The position numbers were made by a program, and so were the translations under genes. 64,000 nt of DNA from Serratia quinivorans (lineage in GTDB: Bacteria; Pseudomonadota; Gammaproteobacteria; Enterobacterales; Enterobacteriaceae), in assembly GCA_900457075.1 (NCBI GenBank), contig UGYN01000002.1:4650001-4714000 (forward strand). Reading direction: 5' to 3'. Every line of letters begins with the position of its first letter. Position 1 is the first letter of the stretch. Below are positions 19,643 to 29,792 of the stretch, one piece after another. The notes under the pieces were generated by a model that ran no database searches, had not been told where the DNA came from, and saw only the letters and a program-made list of their open reading frames with translations.

Positions 19643-20932
19643 ATGAAAGCGATGCTGATGAACTCCCTGTGGTTGATGTTGGAACGGGTATCGCTGAGCC
19701 TGTCAGGCATTTTTGTTTCGGTGTACGTGGCGCGCTACCTGGGGCCGGCGCAATACGGGCTGATTAACTACCTGCTGTCGGTGATCGCCATTGCCGTACC
19801 GCTGGTGCAGCTGGGGGCCGACGCGGTGTTGTTTAACCGTGTCGCCCGGCACCGGCACAGCGGCATCCGGCTGATGCTGGCCTCGATGCGCCTGCGGCGG
19901 CAACTGTTCGCGTTGATCGCCATACCGCTGATGGCCTGGGCGTTGCTGACGCAGGATCGTACCAGCCAGATCATGATGGCGTTGATGCTGTTCAGCGCCT
20001 ATTTCTCGGTACAGGACGTTTATAAGATTTATTACGACGCCCTGCTGAAATCTAAGTTGAACACGCTGATCAACAATTTGGCGCTGTTACTGTCGATCGT
20101 GGTTCGGTTGGCTCTAGTGCATGCCAAACTGCCGCTGGAGTGGTTTGCCGTGCCTTATGTGCTGAGCAGCCTGATCCCCTACGCGGTGCGCTGGCTGCTG
20201 TTTCGCCGTGAGCAAGTGGGCATGCGGCCGATCGCCAGGCGTCATCAACGGCGTTACGGACGTTACCTGCTGAAAGTAGGGTTGCCACTGGCGGTTTCGG
20301 GCCTGTCGATAGTCATCTACACCCGTATCGATCAAATCATGATCGGTAACTATCTGGGGGAACATAGCGTCGGGTTGTACAGCGCCGCCATCACCCTGAG
20401 TCAGGGCTGGATCTTTGTGCCGATTGCGCTGATCACCTCAATGATGCCCGGGGTGGCGAATGCCCGCACTCTGCTCGAACAGGAAGGGCGTATCCGGCTG
20501 CTGTATCTGGTGGTGCTGCTGCTTTCGATGCCGGTGATTTTGCTGCTTTCGCTGTTTCCCGGGCCAATAGTGGCGCTGATGTTTGGCGACAGCTACCGTG
20601 AAACCGCCACTATCCTGGCGTTGTGTTCGGTGACTTCGTTGTTCTCGGTGATGGGCACCGTCTCTTATCGGGCGATTGTGCTGTTCGGCGGCTACCGATT
20701 TATCGCGATAAAAATGCCGCTGGCCGCCCTGGCCAATGTATTGATGAATCTGGTGTTGATCCCGCGTTACGGCATTGCGGGCGCGGCGGTTGCAACGCTG
20801 ATCACCGAGTTTATTTCATTTTTTGTACTTAATGGTTTTTTCAGAAGAGGACAAATTACCCGGCTGCAGGTGACCTGCTACCGTTGTTTACCTCAACTAA
20901 TAGGGAAGGTGCGAGAACTTTATGCTAAATAA
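19643..20932 (+). CDS. Polysaccharide flippase (Wzx-like, MATE/MVF fold)
   Basis: An integral membrane protein of 429 residues with about 12 hydrophobic segments that should move lipid-linked repeat units across the inner membrane. The N-terminus LERVSLSLSGIFVSVYVARYLGPAQYGLINYL is typical of the polysaccharide_synt family, and YTRIDQIMIGNYLGEHSVGLYSAA near residue 225 is the second hallmark. The ATG at 19643 lies 4 bases after the wzc stop; its 3' end overlaps the next gene by 11 bases, indicating coupling. Confidence 0.9.
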   Translation: MKAMLMNSLWLMLERVSLSLSGIFVSVYVARYLGPAQYGLINYLLSVIAIAVPLVQLGADAVLFNRVARHRHSGIRLMLASMRLRRQLFALIAIPLMAWALLTQDRTSQIMMALMLFSAYFSVQDVYKIYYDALLKSKLNTLINNLALLLSIVVRLALVHAKLPLEWFAVPYVLSSLIPYAVRWLLFRREQVGMRPIARRHQRRYGRYLLKVGLPLAVSGLSIVIYTRIDQIMIGNYLGEHSVGLYSAAITLSQGWIFVPIALITSMMPGVANARTLLEQEGRIRLLYLVVLLLSMPVILLLSLFPGPIVALMFGDSYRETATILALCSVTSLFSVMGTVSYRAIVLFGGYRFIAIKMPLAALANVLMNLVLIPRYGIAGAAVATLITEFISFFVLNGFFRRGQITRLQVTCYRCLPQLIGKVRELYAK

Positions 20933-21770
20933 TCTGGTGGAGGGTTTTTACCGTAATATACCCGATGCACTATATCATCAGTTAAAGTACGCATTATTTT
21001 TCCGCAAGATGCCGCATTTGGCCAGACCGGTGGGGTATAGCGAAAAACTGATGCGTAGAAAAGTCTATCCCCTGGCAATGTACACGCAATTATCCGATAA
21101 ATATCAGGTGCGGGAGTATATTAAAAAACTGTGGGGGGAAGAGTACCTGATTGAACTTTACGCACAGGGAAAAGAACTGACTGAGGAAATGTATGAGGCA
21201 TTGCCTGATGCATTCGTTATTAAAGCCAACCATGGCAGTGGCTATAACAAACTGGTTTTTGATAAGAGCCAGACCAGTTTTAATGAGCTAAGAGTCCTGA
21301 CCAACAGTTGGCTGCGGCAGAATTTTTATCAGGTTTACCGCGAGCGCCATTATAAGGATATTCCGCCCTGTGTAATGGTGGAAAAAATGTTGCTGGAAGA
21401 CGGCAAAACGCCGAATGACATCAAGGTCCACTGCTTTAATCGCGGCGGTGAAGTGCGGTTTTTCATCCAGATTGATTATCAGCGTTTTATTGATCACCGG
21501 CGTGACTTTTTTGACGCCGACTGGAACCGTACCGAAATCCGCCTGGGCGTGCCCAACAGCGAAGTGCCGATGGATAAACCCTGCCGGCTGGAGCTGATGC
21601 TGGCGTTGGCACACCAGGTCGCCGAGCAATTTTCTTATGTACGTGTTGATTTTTATCAGGTGCAGCAACGTATCTATTTTGGCGAGCTGACATTCACCCC
21701 GGGGGCCGGCCTGCAAAGGCTGACGCCAGAAACCATTGAACAGGAGTGGGGAGGTTATTTCCAGGAGTAG
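20922..21770 (+). CDS. TupA-like ATP-grasp protein
   Basis: This 282-residue cytoplasmic protein resembles the TupA-like ATP-grasp family, named after Bacillus teichuronopeptide synthesis. Visible features are GYSEKLMRRKVYP, DKYQVREYIKKLWGEEYLI, PDAFVIKANHGSGYN (about residues 89-103, nucleotide-binding), DIKVHCFNRGGEVRFF, and YVRVDFYQVQQRIYFGELTFTPGAG near the end, where acidic residues bind metal. Members in polysaccharide clusters are often annotated as glycosyltransferases, but an ATP-dependent ligation of an amino acid or other acid to the glycan is equally possible. AT-richer than wzc. Confidence 0.75.
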   Translation: MLNNLVEGFYRNIPDALYHQLKYALFFRKMPHLARPVGYSEKLMRRKVYPLAMYTQLSDKYQVREYIKKLWGEEYLIELYAQGKELTEEMYEALPDAFVIKANHGSGYNKLVFDKSQTSFNELRVLTNSWLRQNFYQVYRERHYKDIPPCVMVEKMLLEDGKTPNDIKVHCFNRGGEVRFFIQIDYQRFIDHRRDFFDADWNRTEIRLGVPNSEVPMDKPCRLELMLALAHQVAEQFSYVRVDFYQVQQRIYFGELTFTPGAGLQRLTPETIEQEWGGYFQE

Positions 21771-21911
21771 TTGAATAACCGGTAGGCTGCGCGGATTTTA
21801 CCCGCGTCAGGACGGGGGGTAATAACCGGACAAGGATATTCTGGGATAACAAACTATTCCGTTGGCAATAATGCTGTTTTGCCAAATGATAATATATTGT
21901 TGAGGTAATAA

Positions 21912-22817
21912 ATGGACTTATCGATTGTCATGCCCGTTTTTAACAACTCAGCCAGTTTGGCCGCCACATTAGTCAGGATGACTAATGCCTGCCTGGGGTT
22001 CGATTATGAAATTATCGTGGTTGATAATGCTTCCGACCAATCAGAGCTGGATAATATGCGCGGCTTATTGGCCGCCAATCGCCGGGCACGGTTACATGAA
22101 AATAAAGTTCGCAGTAATACGGCGGTTTCCTGTAATACCGGTTTTCGTCTGGCGCGTGCGGAAGTGGTTTTCTTTCTGGAACCGGAGGACTCCTTTAGTA
22201 CCAACTATATTATCCGCCGCCTGGAACGCCATCAGGACACCCGGCTGGACATTATTTTTGGTAATTACGCCACGGTGAGTGACAAAAATATTCGCAGCTA
22301 TCGATTTGATTACAAGGAGGGGGCGGCGGGGGCGGATTTTTTATTTCTCGACATGGGGGATATTCGCACCTCCACCATCAGTCTGCGTAAAAAAGATGAC
22401 CGACGGTTTTTATTCCCGGAGTTCCTCTACAAGTACCAGGACTGGGGTTTTTTGGTCAATGCCACCAATCTGGGGGCCAAAGTGGCCTTTGACGAAGGGC
22501 TAGGGGTGTTCATCCGCTGCGGTGATGCCGATACGGATCGTTGCCGGATGAACCTCGACGACAGCGAACAGTTTATTGATGCCTACCTGAATGCCAGTGG
22601 CCGTTACATCAGCGGGTTTGCCTGCAAACACCTGCTGGCCTCGCTGTACAGCGAGAACCTGCAGGCTTTCAACTATTACTCATCGCGCACGGAACGCCAG
22701 GCTCTGAGCAGCAAGTTCAGGGCGATCAAACTGTACGGCGACTGCCTGGCCAGGCTAGGGCTGTTTCCGTTGGGGGGGCGTCTGTTACGCAGCGCCCGTG
22801 AGGGATTTCGGAGATGA
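21912..22817 (+). CDS. Family 2 glycosyltransferase
   Basis: A 301-residue GT-A fold enzyme, with MDLSIVMPVFNNSASLAATL at the N-terminus and IIVVDNASDQSELDNM (about 35-50) for nucleotide-sugar binding. The usual DxD position reads LEPEDSF (about 95), so the metal motif is atypical (EPED). Sugar and linkage are unknown. AT-rich at its 5' end; 141 bases separate it from the TupA-like gene. Confidence 0.8.
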   Translation: MDLSIVMPVFNNSASLAATLVRMTNACLGFDYEIIVVDNASDQSELDNMRGLLAANRRARLHENKVRSNTAVSCNTGFRLARAEVVFFLEPEDSFSTNYIIRRLERHQDTRLDIIFGNYATVSDKNIRSYRFDYKEGAAGADFLFLDMGDIRTSTISLRKKDDRRFLFPEFLYKYQDWGFLVNATNLGAKVAFDEGLGVFIRCGDADTDRCRMNLDDSEQFIDAYLNASGRYISGFACKHLLASLYSENLQAFNYYSSRTERQALSSKFRAIKLYGDCLARLGLFPLGGRLLRSAREGFRR

Positions 22818-22818
22818 C

Positions 22819-23881
22819 ATGCAGCAACGAAAAGTAGCAATCGTGATTGAGAACATCGCCGAAAAAGGCGGTACCGAACGGGTCGCCAGCAGCCTGGCCA
22901 ATGCGTTGGCTACGCGTTTGGGGCATCAGGTGGAACTGGTGTCGATCAGCGGTGACCGGGCATTTTACCCGCTGGACGCCGCGGTGACCCTGCGCTTTAT
23001 GCCCGGCAGAACGCTGCTGTGGCCCTGGCGGCTGGCGTGGTTTCTGCGGCGCGGCCGTTATGACGTGATTATCACCGTTTCGATGGGAAAACTCTCGTCG
23101 CTGATGGTGCCCTACCTGCGTTTACTGTGTCCGCACAGCCGCCTGTTGCTGAGTGAGCACGTCAGTTTCCATCAATACGCCTGGCCGATGAAATGGTTGA
23201 AGGTGCTGGTTTATCGGTTGGGCGACCGCACGGTACTGCTGACCCAAAAAGATCTGGCCACCATCAGCCGCTGGGTGCCGGAACGCAAATGTCTGGTTAT
23301 CGAAAACGTCTCCCCCTTCCCGGTGCAATCGCCGCAGCCGAATTTGCAACAGCCGGTGGCGCTGGCGGTCGGTCGGCTATGCCATCAGAAAGGGTTTGAG
23401 TCGCCTGATAGCCGCCTGGCAACGGGTGGCACGGCAAACGGCGGGCTGGCAACTGCATATCGTCGGTGATGGCCCGGATCGGGCGGCGTTACAGCAACAG
23501 ATTGACGCCGCCGGGTTGGCTGAACAGGTGAAGTTGCTGCCGGCGACCGCGGACATTGCCGGCCACTATCGCCAGGCGGCAATGCTGTTAATGACCTCGC
23601 GTTACGAAGGGCTGCCGATGGTGTTGATTGAAGCCATGAGCTTCGGCCTGCCGCTGGTGGCGTTTGACTGCCAGACCGGGCCAGCCGAACTGATCGATGA
23701 CGAGGGCAATGGCTATCTGGTGGCGGAGGGCGATATCGAGGCCTTCAGCCGACGCACGTTGGCGCTGATCGACGACGGCCAATTGCGTCAACGTTTTTCT
23801 CTGCGCTCGCTGGAGCGGGCGCAACAGTTCATCCCTGAGCGGATTTATCCCCAATGGCAACAGCTTATCGCTGGAGGTTAA
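22819..23881 (+). CDS. Family 4 glycosyltransferase (one frameshift)
   Basis: GT-B fold retaining glycosyltransferase, about 353 residues after correction. The N-terminal acceptor domain shows IENIAEKGGTERVASSLANAL (residues about 11-31); the C-terminal donor domain has AVGRLCHQKGFE (about 185), HIVGDGPDRAAL (about 210) and the EX7E element in SRYEGLPMVLIEAMSFGLPLVAF (about 265). An extra T at 23401 (GAGTCGCC for GAGCGCC) breaks the frame inside the KGF-E-RL donor motif; dropping it restores KGFERLIAAWQRV. It starts 1 base after the previous stop. Confidence 0.87.
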
Positions 23882-23882
23882 G

Positions 23883-24626
23883 ATGGAAAAAGTTTCAGTT
23901 ATCATGCCGGCTTACAACGCCGCAGGCTTTATCAAACAGTCGATCCTCGGGGTGCTGAACCAGACCTATCAGGATTATCACCTGTATGTGATCGACGATG
24001 CCTCCACCGATCAAACCGCCGAGGTGGTGAAACCCTTTATTCACGATCGCCTGACTTACATTCGCAACAACACCAACCAGGGCGTGGCCGAAACCCGCAA
24101 TATCGCGATAGAAGCGGCGCGTGGCGATTATATTGCCTTCTGCGACAGCGATGATGTCTGGCACCCGAACAAGCTGGCACGCCAGGTCGGCATTCTGAAA
24201 ACCGACCGCTATGACGTGGTGTGCTCGCACTATTACACCTTTGAAGATGACCCGGCGCGGGTGAAAAACTACCGCGGTTCCGGGGAGATCATCGCCTACC
24301 GTGACATGCTGAAAAGCAACTGGATCGGCAATTTGACCGGGATGTATAACCAGCGCCAGGTCGGTAAGGTGTACCAAAGCAAGGTCGGGCACGAGGACTA
24401 CGTGATGTGGCTGTCGGTGCTGGAAAAAGCGCGTAACCACCTGGCGTATTGCATACCCGAGCCGCTGGCCTTTTACCGTCTTTCTGCACAGTCGTTATCC
24501 GGCAATAAAATTCAGGCGGCCGACTGGCAATGGCAGATTTATCGCCGTCATCTGGGGCTTTCCTACCAGAAATCCTGCTATCTGTTCTTCTCTTATCTGT
24601 ACAACGCGGTGATGAAACGCCAATGA
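23883..24626 (+). CDS. Family 2 glycosyltransferase
   Basis: Compact 247-residue GT-A enzyme. VSVIMPAYNAAGFIKQSI opens the fold, VIDDASTDQTAEVV (about 36-49) is the nucleotide site, GVAETRNIAIEAARGDYIAFCDSDDVW (about 70-95) holds the DSDD metal motif, and GHEDYVMWLSVLEKA (about 164) carries the catalytic ED pair. It resembles enzymes of O-antigen and capsule assembly; donor unknown. Overlaps the next gene by ATGA. Confidence 0.87.
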   Translation: MEKVSVIMPAYNAAGFIKQSILGVLNQTYQDYHLYVIDDASTDQTAEVVKPFIHDRLTYIRNNTNQGVAETRNIAIEAARGDYIAFCDSDDVWHPNKLARQVGILKTDRYDVVCSHYYTFEDDPARVKNYRGSGEIIAYRDMLKSNWIGNLTGMYNQRQVGKVYQSKVGHEDYVMWLSVLEKARNHLAYCIPEPLAFYRLSAQSLSGNKIQAADWQWQIYRRHLGLSYQKSCYLFFSYLYNAVMKRQ

Positions 24627-26513
24627 AACTCAGCAAGCTAACCACCGCCTGCCTGCTGGTAGGCTCCGGGCTGGCCAATGCCGCCCCCTGCGGTAATAAC
24701 CTGCTGCAGGATCCCGGGTTCGAGCAGGGGGGCGCGGGCTGGTCACTGGCCTCGGCACAGGTGGTAGCGGGCGGCCACGGTGGCCGGAGCAGCCTGTTCT
24801 ATCAAAAATCACAACCCCGCCAACTACCACAACATGCTGCAGGCGCTGTCGGTTAAACCGGGTCAGCAGCTGGCTTTTGGCACCTGGGTGCGCGGTGAGA
24901 ACCTGAAGGGCAAGGGGGAGAATCAGGGCGCTGGAGTGTTTATCGAAAGCTATGACAGCCAGGGACGTTTTTTGGCCGGCAGCTACCCGCAGGGCCTGCT
25001 GGGCACCAGCGGTTGGCAGCCGGTCACGGGGGATTTTCGGGTGCCGCCGCGCGCGGTGAAAGTAGTGCTGGGTGTTTATCTGCGCCAGGGTACCACCGGC
25101 AGCGCCTGGTTTGATGACGTCTACGCCTGTCAGCAGCCGGTCGCGCCGGAGCTATACCAGATGCGCAGTAGCCAGGGGACGGCATCGAGCCTGATCGAAG
25201 TGGTTGATCCGCAGCAGGTGCAGGTGGACAGCACGCTGGTCGACGACAAAAACACCGCCGTGAAACACGACAGCCGCCGTTATCGCATTAACGGAAAGCA
25301 GCAGGTGGAGTTCCCGCTGCCTGCCGGTCTTGCTGCCGGGGAATATCGCCTGCAGCAGCAGGTGACGGACGTGGCTTCACAGCGCAGCCAGAGTAGCGAA
25401 ATGCCGATCAGCGTCGGCCGTGAACAGCCTAAAGTGGCGTTGGATGCACAGGGTTATACCCTGAAACAGGGCAAGCGTTTCTTCCCGCTCGGGATTTATA
25501 TGTACGGCGAGATGGTGACGGATGAGCATTTGGCACGCATCCGCGATGCCGGTTTCAACACGCTGCTCAATTACAACTACGGCACCGGACGTGACCCTGA
25601 TAACTATTTCCGCAAAACCCAGCAGTACGGTTTGCAGGTGATTTTCTCGCTCAAGGACATGTATGCCGGCACCCGCTTCGCGCCGGAAACCAAAATGAGC
25701 TATCCGCAACTGACGGCGAGCTATGTGGAAAGGTTTAAACACCAGCCGAACCTGCTGGCCTGGTATATCAACGATGAACTGGGGCCGGAATACGTGCCGC
25801 AAATTGAGCAAAAGCATCTGCAGGTAAAACGTCTGGATCCGGATCACCTGACGTTCCAGGTGCTGGACAAGACCGGCACGCTCAACGCCTATTTTAACAG
25901 TTCGGACGTGCTGGCCAGCGATCCTTACCCGGTCGGCAGGGACGCCGATCTGACGCGGACGCTGGAGTACAGCCGCATTACCAGCCAGGTCGCGCGGCAG
26001 GTCAAAGGAGCCTGGCTGGTGATGCAGATTATGGATCACGCCGCTTATGCGCCGGGGCGTAAACCGCGCCAACCGACGGAGGCAGAGATGCGCAATCAGG
26101 CCTGGCTGGGGCTGATTGGCGGCGCTAAAGGCATTCTGTTTTATTCCTATACCGACTTGTTCTACAAGCGCCAACGCGGCGGCTTTAGCCAGCAGGAGTT
26201 TGATGCTATCTGGCGGGGTGTGGCCAGCGTGGCGCAGCAGATTGTCAGCTTTAACCCTTACCTGCTTTCCGGCGAAAGCACCCTGCTGCAGGGCAACAAT
26301 ACCGCCATCCCGGCAAGGTTGTTTATCGACGGTGATAAGGGCCTGGTGCTGATCGCCAATCCTTACTACCGGCCGATGTCGGCGCGCTTTGATTTGCCAA
26401 CGGGCTGGCAGGCGCAAGGGCAACGGCAAGGCCAACGGCAGATTGAGGCTGAGTTGCCGTCGATGGGCAGCCGGGCAGTTTGGGTGCAACTTCAAAAAGA
26501 AAAGAAAGGATAA
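24623..26513 (+). CDS. Secreted glycoside-hydrolase-like protein with N-terminal CBM-like domain (one frameshift)
   Basis: An exported protein of about 629 residues after correction. A signal peptide (MKLSKLTTACLLVGSGLANA) precedes a carbohydrate-binding-like domain (about 25-165, NLLQDPGFEQGGAGWSL to GSAWFDDVYACQQ), a linker domain, then a TIM-barrel-like region from FFPLGIYMYGEMVTDEHLARIRDAGFN (about 290). LLAWYINDELGPEY (about 385) resembles the acid/base region of clan GH-A enzymes. The frame breaks in the five-A run 24804-24808; one A less restores FYQNHNPANYHNMLQAL. It may trim or depolymerise the exopolysaccharide made by its own operon. The substrate is unknown and the GH family was not identified. 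Confidence 0.72.
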
Positions 26514-26519
26514 CCGATC

Positions 26520-27510
26520 ATGAATATCACTCTGAGCCTGATTATTCCGGTGTATAAGGTCGAGGCTTATATTGAGGCTTGCCTGTGCTCAGTGCTGCAA
26601 CAACTGCCGGACTGGGCGGAAGTGATCATCGTGGATGACGGCAGTCCGGATGGCGCTATCGGTATTGCCGAAGAGGTGCTGTGCCGCTATCCGCAGCACA
26701 AACTGCGGGTCAGTATTCTGCGTCAGCAAAACCAGGGGCTGAGCGAGGCGCGTAACAGCGGCATTGCCCATGCCGAAGGACGCTATATCGGCTTCCTCGA
26801 TTCCGATGATGTGCTGCTGGAAGGGTATTTCAGCATTTTGGGGCGCCTGCTGGCGGATAACCCTTTGGCAGACATCGTCGCCTTCAATGCCCAGCGTTTT
26901 TTCGGCTTTCAACAACGGCAAGATCCAGCCGGACGGCACCCTGGCCATCGTACCGGGCAATGCCGCCCCCCAGCAGCGTGATGCCCATATGGCGCTGCTG
27001 GCGGACAGCTTCAACCGCAGCCTGTGGTACGCCTGGGCGCGTATTTACCGCAAAACGCTGTTCGAGCAGGCCCGCTTCCCGGCGGGGCGCAATTTCGAAG
27101 ATATTCAGCTGATCCCGCAACTGTACCTGAAAGCGGAACGTATCGTGTTGTGCGACACGCCGCTGGTGGGTTACCGCGCCAACCCGAATGGCATTACGCG
27201 TGCGCCTAAGCGCCGCGATCTGGACGATCTGGATTATGCGCTCGGCGGTGCCGACACGGGACGCCGGGAGGGAGTGGGGCATGGGCTTTACTCCGTGCTC
27301 TTCGTTACCACGCTGAAGGCGCGTTTGCTGGTCGGGCTGGATTTTTTCGGGCTGCGTGACGCGCTGCGCGAAACCCGCGAGCTGAAACGCCGCTACTCCG
27401 GCCTGCGGGCAGAGGAGCGCAAAATGCTGAGCCGCAAGAATCGGCTATTTTACCGCAGCCCGCTGGCTTACTACCTGATGGCCCGGCTGTATAACCTACG
27501 GGTGAAATAA
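26520..27510 (+). CDS. Family 2 glycosyltransferase (one frameshift)
   Basis: GT-A enzyme of about 329 residues after correction. LSLIIPVYKVEAYIEACLCS opens it, VIIVDDGSPDGAIGIAEE (about 36) binds nucleotide, and NQGLSEARNSGIAHAEGRYIGFLDSDDV (about 75-100) holds the DSDD motif. GRNFEDIQLIPQLYLKAERI near residue 195 carries the catalytic ED. The six-T run 26897-26902 is one base too long; removing a T restores FNAQRFSAFNNGKIQPDG. Donor and acceptor unknown. Confidence 0.86.
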
Positions 27511-27514
27511 AACT

Positions 27515-28417
27515 ATGAGTATTACCGTCAGCGTCATCATACCCACCTATGGCCGCAGTGAACTGTTGGCACGCGCCATCGACAGCGTGCTGGCGCAAAC
27601 CCATCGCCCGCTGGAAATTATCGTGGTGGATGACAACCCGCAGGGCGATGCGCATCGCCTGGCGACCCGCGAACGACTGGCCGACTATATCGAGCAGGGG
27701 CAGATCATTTACTACCCGCGTCGCCACAACGGCGGGGGCGCACAGGCACGTAACAGCGGGATCCTGCGCTCGCGCGGTGAGTACATTACCTTTCTGGATG
27801 ATGACGACTACTACCATCCGCAAAAAATCGCCCGTCAGTTGGCGTTTATGCAGCAGGGCAATTACGACGTCAGCCTGTGCGACATGGATATTCTCAAGGA
27901 CGGGCAGATCAGCGCCGAGCATTATTACCGGGCGCGTTGCGCAGGGCTGGAAGATTTTATGCTGGCCGGGGTGGCCTACACGCCGATGATCATGATGCGG
28001 CGCAGCATGGCGATTGCGGTGCGCGGTTTCTTTAATACCCCGCGCTATCAGGATCATATCTTCCTGTACCGGCTGTTGGCGGCCGGGGCGAACATCGGCA
28101 CGCTGCATGAACGCCTGGCAGTGCACAACGATCATGATGGTGAACGCATCACCTCCAGCCCGAAAGGCATCCTGGGTTACCGCAATAAAATGCAGTTTGA
28201 AAAGCGCTTGATGCCGCAGATCTCGCCCCGGGCGCGCAACATCATGCGTTTGCGCCACACCTGCATTAACTCGCGCATCATTACCGACGGCAAGAGCCGT
28301 CTGGCTGGGGTGTTATACGGGCTAAGGGGCATTGTCTACGTCAATAGCGGCCTGATGGCTGGGGTCTATATGAAGAATATCATCCGCAATGTGTTTTTCC
28401 GTGGCGTGCCTTTCTGA
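27515..28417 (+). CDS. Family 2 glycosyltransferase
   Basis: 300-residue GT-A enzyme with VSVIIPTYGRSELLARAID, IIVVDDNPQGDAHRLA (about 36), AQARNSGILRSRGEYITFLDDDDYYHP (about 78-104, DDDD metal motif) and YQDHIFLYRLLAAG (about 175, QDH in place of the usual ED). It starts 4 bases after the preceding stop and is the fifth glycosyltransferase of the operon. Specificity cannot be read from sequence. Confidence 0.87.
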   Translation: MSITVSVIIPTYGRSELLARAIDSVLAQTHRPLEIIVVDDNPQGDAHRLATRERLADYIEQGQIIYYPRRHNGGGAQARNSGILRSRGEYITFLDDDDYYHPQKIARQLAFMQQGNYDVSLCDMDILKDGQISAEHYYRARCAGLEDFMLAGVAYTPMIMMRRSMAIAVRGFFNTPRYQDHIFLYRLLAAGANIGTLHERLAVHNDHDGERITSSPKGILGYRNKMQFEKRLMPQISPRARNIMRLRHTCINSRIITDGKSRLAGVLYGLRGIVYVNSGLMAGVYMKNIIRNVFFRGVPF

Positions 28418-28427
28418 ATAAACGTCA

Positions 28428-28447
28428 CCCTCTCCCAAAGGAGAGGG
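28428..28447 (+). terminator. Hairpin between the last glycosyltransferase and the polymerase gene
   Basis: CCCTCTCC at 28428-28435 and GGAGAGGG at 28440-28447 form a perfect 8-bp stem with a CAAA loop. There is no U-run, so this is more likely an RNA-processing or partial attenuation site inside the operon than a full terminator. Confidence 0.45.
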
Positions 28448-28514
28448 GACAGTATCGCCTTAACGGATGAGCAATACTCCCAATGAGAGGGAATTATTTA
28501 GCCAGAGGATGATT

Positions 28515-29768
28515 ATGCGCTTTGAACGTTCTACGCTGATTGGCAGCGTGCTGCTGCTGACGGTACCGCTGTTTGCCTTGCTGCACAGCATTGGCACCCT
28601 GCGGGCGGGAAAGAAAAATACAGTGGCCTATCTGCTGATTGCGCTGTGTTTTTTCTTCTTCTTTATCAAGATCCCGCCATTGGCCGATCTCTACCGCCAC
28701 TTTGCCAACTATGATGCGATTAACTCGGCCACCAGCCTGGGTGATGTCGTTCAGGGCAAGGTGGACGTGGTGCTGTACGCCAACTTTTATATTTTCAAAA
28801 CCCTGGGTATCCCTTTTTACGTCATTCCGGGGCTGTACGTTGGCCTGTCGGTTTACTGCTATCTCGCCGCGCTCAATATTGTCATGCTGCACTCCGGCAA
28901 GGTGTTTTCAGCCAGGCAGTTTGTATTGCTGCATCTGGCGGTGCTGTTTCTGATCAACCCGTTTATCATCGGCATGGGGCTGCGTTTTGGCTTCTCGATG
29001 GCGGTGATGACGCTGGCGATGGTGCTGTTTTGCCATAAACAGAATCGGCCGCTGGCCGCCGGCCTGATGTTATTCGCCATGCTGACCCACTTTTCCAGCA
29101 TGCTGCTGGTCGGGGTGTTTCTGTGTAGCCGGGTAATGCGGCTAAACCGCCTGCTGACGGTGGTGTTTAGCGCCATTGCGTTGCTGACCGCCAAGTTCGC
29201 ACTGCCGTTTATTCTTTCTCACATTACGATTTCTGGCATTAACAGTTATTCCGACGTCTATACCTCCGGCATGTATGCCAGCGATTATCTGACCTCCGGC
29301 AATGCCAATGGGATGATTAACTTCCTGATTGTGCTGTTCCCGGCGCTATTTCTAGGGGGCTTCATGCTGGCGAATCCGATGCGTAACCAGGCGGGGGACA
29401 TCAAAAACACCGCGGCCTGGCTGGTGGTATTTGTGTTCCTGTGTTCCAGTTCGCTGCAGGCGGCCAGCCGCTATGCCAGCGTGGCGTCGGTATTCCTGCT
29501 GTTTTACTACGTGGCTCATCATCGCTCGTTCATGCGCGGCAGATTTAACTACTTCTTCCTGTGCTTCATGCTGATGGCTACCGGTTATAACCTGATCGAG
29601 AATATCTATGTCCCGCGCCGGCCAATCATGCTGGGGCAGATGTGGCAGTCATTTTATAAAACGCCGTTGCTGAACCTGTTCTACGGTGAACAGGAGTATG
29701 AGCAGTATCTGCGGGTTATCAACCGTGACAGCGGCGAGTGGATCGGCCATGAGATGGATGCAGGTTAA
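28515..29768 (+). CDS. EpsG/Wzy-like polysaccharide polymerase
   Basis: This 417-residue polytopic membrane protein has about 10-12 hydrophobic segments and features of the EpsG family (FFFFFIKIPPLADLYRHFANYDAI near residue 50, a large loop near 240-280). It is the only candidate polymerase in the operon and should join repeat units in the periplasm. The ATG at 28515 follows AGAGG at 6 bases; an in-frame ATG at 28467 would add 16 hydrophilic residues but has no good ribosome site. Last gene of the operon. Confidence 0.82.
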   Translation: MRFERSTLIGSVLLLTVPLFALLHSIGTLRAGKKNTVAYLLIALCFFFFFIKIPPLADLYRHFANYDAINSATSLGDVVQGKVDVVLYANFYIFKTLGIPFYVIPGLYVGLSVYCYLAALNIVMLHSGKVFSARQFVLLHLAVLFLINPFIIGMGLRFGFSMAVMTLAMVLFCHKQNRPLAAGLMLFAMLTHFSSMLLVGVFLCSRVMRLNRLLTVVFSAIALLTAKFALPFILSHITISGINSYSDVYTSGMYASDYLTSGNANGMINFLIVLFPALFLGGFMLANPMRNQAGDIKNTAAWLVVFVFLCSSSLQAASRYASVASVFLLFYYVAHHRSFMRGRFNYFFLCFMLMATGYNLIENIYVPRRPIMLGQMWQSFYKTPLLNLFYGEQEYEQYLRVINRDSGEWIGHEMDAG

Positions 29769-29792
29769 TCAGTTAGCAGACACACAAAGCCT

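Noticed and set aside
25377..26495. 372-codon open frame on the minus strand
   Set aside because: Antisense to the glycosidase-like gene; no recognisable domain, no ribosome site.
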